A stretch of DNA of 18,937 nucleotides from assembly GCA_013152045.1 (NCBI GenBank), contig JAADGZ010000042.1, positions 2,585 to 21,521 of the forward strand, written 5' to 3'. This DNA is from Gammaproteobacteria bacterium. Lineage in GTDB: Bacteria; Pseudomonadota; Gammaproteobacteria; UBA6429; Thiohalophilaceae. How positions within the stretch are numbered: position 1 is the stretch's first letter; every line of letters starts with the position of its first letter. The notes beneath the pieces are model-generated. The model searched no databases and was not told the origin of the DNA. It saw only the letters and a program-made list of their open reading frames with translations. Below, one piece after another: positions 14,230-18,937 of the stretch. A program made the translations under genes and the position numbers.

Positions 14230-14901
14230 ATGCGATTGTTATTAATTGAAGATGATGCAGAGCTGAGCGCCAACCTGAAAAAAAATCTTGAACGGGCAGG
14301 CTTTGCCGTTGATAGCGCCAATAATGGTATCGATGGTGAATTCCTCGGCAAAACTGAACCCTATGATCTTATCATTCTGGATCTGGGACTACCGCAACGC
14401 AACGGCCTTGAGGTATTGAGAAACTGGCGTCGTGCCGGACTCGGCATGCTAGTACTGATTCTTACCGCCCGCGACGAATGGCATGAACGTGTCGAAGGTT
14501 TCAAAACCGGTGCCGATGACTACCTTGGCAAACCTTTCCATGAGGAAGAACTGGTAGCGCGCATCAATGCTCTGATCCATCGTTCGAAACAACAACACTC
14601 CGGTTCCATTATTAAGACCGGAGAACTCATTCTGGATGAAGAATATCAAACTGTGAGTAATGGCAAGGATATAAAACTGGAACTTACCGGCACCGAATTC
14701 AGACTACTGCGGTATTTTATGCTCAACCCAGGGAAAATTATTTCCAAAACTACCCTCACCGAACATGTCTATGATTATAATTCAGACAAAGACAGCAATG
14801 TAATCGAAGTTTACGTTAACAAACTACGGCAAAAACTGGGCAAACAACGAATTGAAACCCGTTGGGGCCAAGGCTATATATTTCGGGATGCTATATCGTG
14901 A
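14230..14901 (+). CDS. OmpR/PhoB-family response regulator (PmrA/QseB-like)
   Basis: A 223-residue DNA-binding regulator phosphorylated by the kinase encoded next. The receiver domain (1-117) has the acidic pocket E7-D8-D9, phospho-acceptor D51 (LIILDLGLP), T79 and K101 (GKPF), all intact. The winged-helix output domain (about 128-222) includes LTGTEFRLLRYFMLNPGKII, SNVIEVYVNKLRQKLG and the terminal TRWGQGYIF. Overall resemblance is to the PmrA/QseB/PhoP group. The last codons overlap the kinase start (GTGA), so the two are made in step. The TTTAAG boxes upstream of the cytochrome gene are its most likely target, giving autoregulation (inference). Confidence 0.95.
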   Translation: MRLLLIEDDAELSANLKKNLERAGFAVDSANNGIDGEFLGKTEPYDLIILDLGLPQRNGLEVLRNWRRAGLGMLVLILTARDEWHERVEGFKTGADDYLGKPFHEEELVARINALIHRSKQQHSGSIIKTGELILDEEYQTVSNGKDIKLELTGTEFRLLRYFMLNPGKIISKTTLTEHVYDYNSDKDSNVIEVYVNKLRQKLGKQRIETRWGQGYIFRDAIS

Positions 14902-16250
14902 AAGCAGACTCACTGCAACTACGGCTCGGCCTGAGCTTATTGCTAAGTCTGATAGCGGTATTTATTATACTTTGGTTTTTAATCAGTCATTCCATTCGCA
15001 GCCTAACTGAAGACTACGCTCTTTCGCATCTACAACACGACACAGAAAGCCTTCTCGCCACGGTCCACTTTGACCCGCAAAAAAAACCCCTGCTGGATAA
15101 AACTAAACTCAATCTTATTTACCAACGTCCATTTTCGGGACACTATTATCAAATCAACCAGGCAGGCGTCCCCCAGCTGCGTTCCCGTTCGCTATGGGAT
15201 CAGGATCTGGAATTTGACACGCCCATAAATGGACAGGCCATTAATCTGCACACCACCGGTCCAGAACAACAATCACTGCTTCTTTATGTAGCCAGTTACA
15301 CCAAGTCTGGTGTCGGAATAACAATTGCTGTTGCCGAAGATCTATCCCCCATGGAACAGGATGTAGAGCGTTTTCAGCATTATTTTGCGCTCACCGCACT
15401 GCTGGCTTTTTTGATCTTGCTCATATTACAACGCTGGTTATTAATGCGCAGCTTTCAACCACTTGAAAAATTGCAAGCTGAAGTACAAGAACTGGAACGG
15501 GGTGGCATTAACAAGCTCAGTCAAAATGTGCCGACTGAAATAAAACCGTTGGTTGCCGAGGTCAATCTGTTGCTTTCACTGATGGCCGAACGCCTGCAGC
15601 GTTCACGCCACACACTAGGCGATCTTGCGCACGCCCTGAAAACACCATTGACCTTGCTGCGGCAACTGGCTGATGACGAGGCTCTCTCAGATAATGTCCG
15701 CACAAAAAAAATATTATCTCAGCAAACCGACAAAATGTTGCGTTTAATCAACCACTCTCTCAAACGTGCCCGTCTTGCCGGTGAAGGTCCGGCTGGTAGC
15801 ACTTTTTCTATTAACAATGATATCCCTGCTCTGCTCGACACCCTGCAACACATGCACAAAGATAATGAATTCGAATTTATCCCCAGCGAGTCTCTGCCTG
15901 ACAGACTGCCACTGGATCGTGAAGATATGCTGGAACTCCTGGGCAACCTGCTGGACAATGCCGGAAAATGGGCTCGGCAGCACATCCGTTTTACCCTCTG
16001 CATTAACGAAAACAATCTCAGATGCACGATCGAGGATGATGGGCCCGGCGTTGATCAAGCCAATCTCAAACTACTCACCCAACGCGGTCTGCGACTGGAT
16101 GAAAGCGCTGATGGACACGGATTGGGGCTGGCCATTGTCAAAGATATCATTCACCAGTATTCAGGCAACATTCATTTTAGCAAGTCAGGCACAACAGGAG
16201 GGCTGCAGGTGAGCTTTGAAATTCCCCTCTCAAGCCGTGAGCATCACTGA
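14898..16250 (+). CDS. PhoQ-like sensor histidine kinase
   Basis: A membrane sensor kinase partnering the regulator upstream. I place the start at GTG 14898, overlapping the regulator's TGA by three bases; an in-frame ATG at 14862 lies inside the regulator gene and is less likely. This gives 450 residues. TM1 is about 9-30, a periplasmic sensor region of about 130 residues follows, TM2 is about 163-182, and a HAMP linker comes next. The dimerisation domain carries the phospho-histidine H245 in LAHALKTPLTLLRQL, close to the PhoQ form of the H-box. The ATPase domain shows the N-box LLGNLLDNAGKWA, the G1 box DDGPGVD and the G2 box DGHGLGLAIVKDI. All catalytic motifs are intact. The signal sensed is not evident; the PepSY protein may act on the sensor domain. 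Confidence 0.93.
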   Translation: MKADSLQLRLGLSLLLSLIAVFIILWFLISHSIRSLTEDYALSHLQHDTESLLATVHFDPQKKPLLDKTKLNLIYQRPFSGHYYQINQAGVPQLRSRSLWDQDLEFDTPINGQAINLHTTGPEQQSLLLYVASYTKSGVGITIAVAEDLSPMEQDVERFQHYFALTALLAFLILLILQRWLLMRSFQPLEKLQAEVQELERGGINKLSQNVPTEIKPLVAEVNLLLSLMAERLQRSRHTLGDLAHALKTPLTLLRQLADDEALSDNVRTKKILSQQTDKMLRLINHSLKRARLAGEGPAGSTFSINNDIPALLDTLQHMHKDNEFEFIPSESLPDRLPLDREDMLELLGNLLDNAGKWARQHIRFTLCINENNLRCTIEDDGPGVDQANLKLLTQRGLRLDESADGHGLGLAIVKDIIHQYSGNIHFSKSGTTGGLQVSFEIPLSSREHH

Positions 16251-16335
16251 CATAACTCGCTGCAGAAAACCGCCCTGATTGTATCCCCTTATCTCCTGTC
16301 TCATCATACAGTTACCATTCATTAGCCAATACTAC

Positions 16336-16353
16336 TTGTCACATTACTGTCAC
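16336..16353 (+). promoter_or_regulatory. Pho-box-like direct repeat
   Basis: TTGTCAC-ATTA-CTGTCAC has the layout of a PhoB site: two 7-base CTGTCAY units with a 4-base AT-rich spacer. Eight bases downstream is a weak -10 (TCTAAA, 16362-16367), the spacing seen at Pho-regulated promoters. A further GTGTCAT at 16368-16374 is in helical phase. PhoB control of the cyclic-di-GMP gene is inferred. Confidence 0.5.
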
Positions 16354-16486
16354 GACCCACATCTAAAGTGTCATCTTAATGAAACACAAAAGGTGTGTAT
16401 TAGATATGAAGGGCGAACGCAGTATTACAGACTGCCATTTTTCAAAACCTGGCTCACCAAGCCACAAGATCAACGGATGTTCCTCT

Positions 16487-18286
16487 ATGAGCATGATCGA
16501 TCTAATCAGCGTACTAGATCAAATAATTGATCAAAAAACCGTATTACCGGTTTTTCAACCTATTGTTAATATCCACCAAAAAAATATTCACGGCTATGAA
16601 TCACTCAGCCGAGGCCCATCAAACAGTCCCTTGCATAGCGCTCTGGCACTGTTCGATGTGGCTGAACGGGGCAATCGCCTGTGTGAGCTTGAGCTCCTCT
16701 GCCGACGGCTAGCACTAGCACAATTTGGCGAGCAGAACCTGCCTGGCAAAATCTTTCTCAACGCCAGCCCCATGACCCTGATGCAGACGGAAAATCATCC
16801 CGATAAAACCCTGCAGTTGCTGAAAGCCATTGGCGTGGCGCCAGAACGGGTTGTGATTGAATTAACTGAACGTCATCCTCTCGACGACTACGACATCATT
16901 CGCCAGGCCACACTCCATTACCGGGAAATGGGCTTTCAAATTGCTATTGATGACCTCGGAGCAGGCTATGCGGGATTACGGCTATGGTCTGAGCTACGCC
17001 CCAACTACGTCAAGATTGACCGCCATTTTGTTCAGGGTATTCATGAAGACAAGGTCAAACAGGAGTTTGTCCGTTCCATCCTGGATATTGCCAATGGCCT
17101 TGATTGCAAGGTTATCGCCGAAGGCATCGAGATTGTCGAAGAGTTTGAAGTCATCAGCGACATGGATATCGAATTTGGCCAGGGCTATTACATTGCCCGA
17201 CCAATGGCGACACCCGAGAAATTTGTCAGTCAGGAGATGTTCAGCCACCGCCAGCGTAGACAGTTTCTAACCCGGCCGGCCCGGCTATCCGAATCCGTTG
17301 CCTTACTGCTACGCGAAACCCCGAGTGTCAAACCCAATGCTCGGGTGGAAGATGCGGTAGATGTTTTTTATAGCAACAAGTCGCTCATGACCCTGGCCGT
17401 AGTGGACGAGATGCAAAAACCAATAGGCCGGGTACGACGCAATATAGCCATGGAACTGTTCGTCAATCTATACGGCCGTTCACTATATGGCGACAAACCC
17501 ATTAGCGAGTTTATGGAAAATAATGCGGTTGTAGTCGACAAATCCATCAGTGTGGAACAAGCCAGTAAAATCATCACCGATAATACACGCTTTGAAATTG
17601 AGGATGATTTCATTATTGTCGACGATGGTAAATTTGTCGGCATCGGCAAGGTGGTCGATCTGCTGAAAAAAATAACTGATTTGCAAATCCGCAATGCCCG
17701 CTATGCCAACCCGCTTACGTTGTTACCCGGTAATGTACCTATCTATGAATTGATCGATCAATTGCTGGAGGAAGAAAAAGTTTTCACCATCGCCTATTGC
17801 GATCTGGATAATTTTAAACCCTTTAATGATGTGTACGGCTATAACCAGGGTGACAAAGTGCTGCGCAAAGTAGCCGAAATATTTACCGATAATGTTGATC
17901 CTGCCCAGGATTTTGTCGGCCACGTCGGCGGTGATGATTTTATCCTGATATTTTGCAGTGAAGACTGGCAGGTACGTTGTGAACAGATCCTCACTGTCTT
18001 TAGCCATGAAGTGCTTAGCTTTTATTCGGCCAATGACCAGACACAGGGCGGTATTCTGGCTCGTGACCGGCAGGGACAAGAACAACTGTTTCCAGTCCTC
18101 AGCCTCTCAATTGGATCAACGCGACCGGATCTCAAACGTTGCCAGTCACATCATGATGTCGCTGCACTGGCCTCAGAAGCCAAACGACAAGCAAAACTTC
18201 GAAAAGGTAACAGCCTATTCCTCGATCGGCGTAGCGGCCCGGACACGCATGACGAAAACGTGGAAGATCAGATTAAACGCGCCTGA
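16487..18286 (+). CDS. EAL-CBS-GGDEF cyclic-di-GMP turnover protein
   Basis: A cytoplasmic protein of about 599 residues with the domain order EAL, CBS pair, GGDEF (numbering from ATG 16487). The EAL phosphodiesterase domain (about 15-255) keeps the expected metal and catalytic residues: E38 (as ESL), N92 in FLNAS, E125 in ELTE, D155-D156 in IDDLGAG, K176 in YVKID, E212 in IAEGIE and Q232 in GQGYY. It is therefore probably active. The CBS region (about 279-394) has two repeats, a likely nucleotide-sensing hinge. The C-terminal cyclase-like domain (about 404-580) has CDLDNFKPFND and HVGGDDF, with GGDDF in place of GG(D/E)EF, so synthesis may be weak or absent. The start is uncertain: in-frame ATGs also occur at 16379 and 16406. 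I prefer 16487 because the EAL domain then starts at the usual distance. Confidence 0.9.
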   Translation: MSMIDLISVLDQIIDQKTVLPVFQPIVNIHQKNIHGYESLSRGPSNSPLHSALALFDVAERGNRLCELELLCRRLALAQFGEQNLPGKIFLNASPMTLMQTENHPDKTLQLLKAIGVAPERVVIELTERHPLDDYDIIRQATLHYREMGFQIAIDDLGAGYAGLRLWSELRPNYVKIDRHFVQGIHEDKVKQEFVRSILDIANGLDCKVIAEGIEIVEEFEVISDMDIEFGQGYYIARPMATPEKFVSQEMFSHRQRRQFLTRPARLSESVALLLRETPSVKPNARVEDAVDVFYSNKSLMTLAVVDEMQKPIGRVRRNIAMELFVNLYGRSLYGDKPISEFMENNAVVVDKSISVEQASKIITDNTRFEIEDDFIIVDDGKFVGIGKVVDLLKKITDLQIRNARYANPLTLLPGNVPIYELIDQLLEEEKVFTIAYCDLDNFKPFNDVYGYNQGDKVLRKVAEIFTDNVDPAQDFVGHVGGDDFILIFCSEDWQVRCEQILTVFSHEVLSFYSANDQTQGGILARDRQGQEQLFPVLSLSIGSTRPDLKRCQSHHDVAALASEAKRQAKLRKGNSLFLDRRSGPDTHDENVEDQIKRA

Positions 18287-18311
18287 GTTTTTCAGCAGCA
18301 TACTTAAAAAA

Positions 18312-18368
18312 TGGCGGGAGGGAGGAATTCGAACCCTCGGAAGGCTCGCGCCTTCACTTGATTTCGAG
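18312..18368 (-). pseudogene. 3' fragment of a tRNA-Ser(CGA) gene
   Basis: On the minus strand this runs from the anticodon loop (CTCGAAA, anticodon CGA) through the 3' anticodon stem TCAAG. A long class-II variable arm (GAAGGC/GCCTTC at 18340-18355) and a T arm with GGTTCGAAT (18322-18338, one G-T pair) follow, ending in GCCA at 18312. The acceptor strand is one base short. The acceptor 5' strand, D arm and 5' anticodon stem are absent, so it cannot be functional. Fragments beginning in the anticodon loop are typical of attachment-site remnants left by tRNA-targeting integrases. Confidence 0.75.
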
Positions 18369-18373
18369 TTCCG

Positions 18374-18425
18374 GGTTCCCACGCTCCTGCGTGGAAATCC
18401 ATACCTCAACCGATACGCTGATTCG
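18374..18425 (-). repeat. Dispersed repeat family, copy B
   Basis: Matches 8469-8520 on the opposite strand across 52 bases with three differences. It lies between the tRNA fragment and the hsdR remnant, five bases from the former and directly abutting the latter. Confidence 0.85.
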
Positions 18426-18578
18426 CGTACTGCATTGATAAATACATCACGAAGCAAGTATTCATGAAAACTTAAATGCAGGGTCTTTGGGAATGCCCGC
18501 CTCTTGGTCAATGACTGTCCAGCCCATCGAGTCCAACTGGGTTAGTAATGGCTGCTCTACGAATTGATATTCAGACAT
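18426..18578 (-). pseudogene. hsdR: 5' remnant of hsdR (type I restriction enzyme R subunit), frameshifted and truncated
   Basis: HsdR is the ATP-dependent translocase/nuclease subunit of type I restriction systems (about 750-1100 residues). Here only about 50 codons survive. From the ATG at 18578 the frame reads MSEYQFVEQPLLTQLDSMGW then TVIDQEAGIPKDPA, typical of HsdR N-termini, and stops at 18462. The continuation expected for HsdR, LHLSFHEYLLRDVFINAVR, is found in another frame, so a small indel lies at about 18470-18480. The similarity ends where the dispersed repeat begins. The ATG overlaps the end of the toxin gene by eight bases, an arrangement expected when both were in one operon. 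The match is from my knowledge of the family and was not searched. Confidence 0.75.
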
Positions 18579-18937
18579 AGTGCCCGCCGCGTAGCACTGC
18601 TTCCAGATTGCCTATCGCATCTGCGCGCTTTTTCTTATTCATTTTGTTGAGGTTAAGCATCTTCCAGCGTACAGACGGTAGTTGTTTTATATGCGGTATT
18701 CCCAGATGCACCCAGTTTGGTGAGCCTTCCTTGAATGACAACAAGAAAGCCTTGTCATCCTCTGTCAGGCGAACGTGCAGAATTTCAACCAACCTGGGCA
18801 ATGTGGCTTCAAGCACTTCAACACCCACATCATCAAATGTCATACCCTTAAATTCTGATTTATATACCTCTGCCAATGGTTTTTCTCTTGGCGCGAGTAA
18901 TTCAGCGATAGGCCGATTATGACCTATCAGGTACACC
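18571..18937 (-). CDS. abiEii: AbiEii/AbiGii-type nucleotidyltransferase toxin, C-terminal part, 5' end outside window
   Basis: The last 121 residues of a protein whose start is beyond the right edge. The segment HNRPIAELLAPREKPLAEVY, then EFKGMT, RLVEILHVRLTEDDKAFLLS, FKEGSPNW and LPSVRWKMLNLNKM follow the C-terminal pattern of the AbiEii toxin family. AbiEii pairs with the AbiEi antitoxin in type IV toxin-antitoxin systems that give abortive phage defence. The catalytic N-terminal nucleotidyltransferase motifs are outside the window, so activity cannot be judged. It ends overlapping the hsdR remnant by eight bases; AbiE pairs placed inside hsd operons are known. The frame visible here is intact. 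Confidence 0.8.
   Translation of the reverse strand, partial: VYLIGHNRPIAELLAPREKPLAEVYKSEFKGMTFDDVGVEVLEATLPRLVEILHVRLTEDDKAFLLSFKEGSPNWVHLGIPHIKQLPSVRWKMLNLNKMNKKKRADAIGNLEAVLRGGHYV

Noticed and set aside
18312..18368. Considered as a complete, working tRNA-Ser gene
   Set aside because: The 5' half (acceptor strand, D arm, 5' anticodon stem) is not present; unrelated repeat sequence stands in its place.
18215..18511. 98-codon minus-strand open frame
   Set aside because: It is a chance readthrough of the second-frame hsdR remnant, the dispersed repeat, the tRNA fragment and the end of the opposite-strand cyclic-di-GMP gene.

Overview
The window reads as ordinary chromosome of a gammaproteobacterium, with the decayed edge of a defence island at its right end. 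The taxonomic call rests on gene content and order. The rnm-yciO pair with a rluB nearby is laid out as in enterobacteria, trpS-scpA-scpB is inserted between them, and yciB-yciI-ppiC follows. The proteins also resemble their Escherichia coli counterparts over full length (YciI, YciO). A motile, respiring organism is suggested by a haem-binding-type chemoreceptor behind a sigma-28-like promoter and by a cytochrome b561 operon. Nothing fixes the genus.

Layout. Bases 1-1105 (minus) carry most of a bifunctional NAD(P)HX repair enzyme cut by the window edge. Next on the minus strand come an unrecognised membrane protein with a Cys/His motif (1204-1803), a single-domain rhodanese whose promoter spacer is a perfect 20-bp palindrome (1968-2306), and a methyl-accepting chemotaxis protein with a periplasmic CxxCH site (2618-4306). 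From 10045 down to 4438, still minus, runs the cluster rnm, yciO, trpS, scpA, scpB, rluB. It covers tRNA charging, RNA end processing, rRNA pseudouridylation and chromosome condensation. scpA is broken by a frameshift in this sequence. Divergently on the plus strand are an unrecognised helical protein, yciB, yciI and a periplasmic parvulin (10237-12854).

After a 456-bp repeat-rich gap, 13311-16250 is a tight four-gene operon: cytochrome b561, PepSY protein, OmpR-type regulator and sensor kinase. Its promoter carries three phased TTTAAG boxes, probably bound by its own regulator. An EAL-CBS-GGDEF cyclic-di-GMP protein follows (16487-18286), preceded by a good match to a Pho box.

The right end differs in kind. 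Only 25 bases after that gene there is a 57-nt 3' fragment of a tRNA-Ser(CGA) gene, then a 52-bp dispersed repeat, then a frameshifted remnant of the start of hsdR (type I restriction), then the end of an AbiEii-type toxin gene. This looks like the eroded boundary of an integrated defence island extending to the right.

Small dispersed hairpin repeats of several families fill most intergenic spaces: 1927-1973, 2511-2536, 5306-5404, 6994-7044, 8418-8520, 12868-12907, 13039-13188 and 18374-18425. No rRNA genes, complete tRNA genes, CRISPR arrays or insertion sequences were seen.
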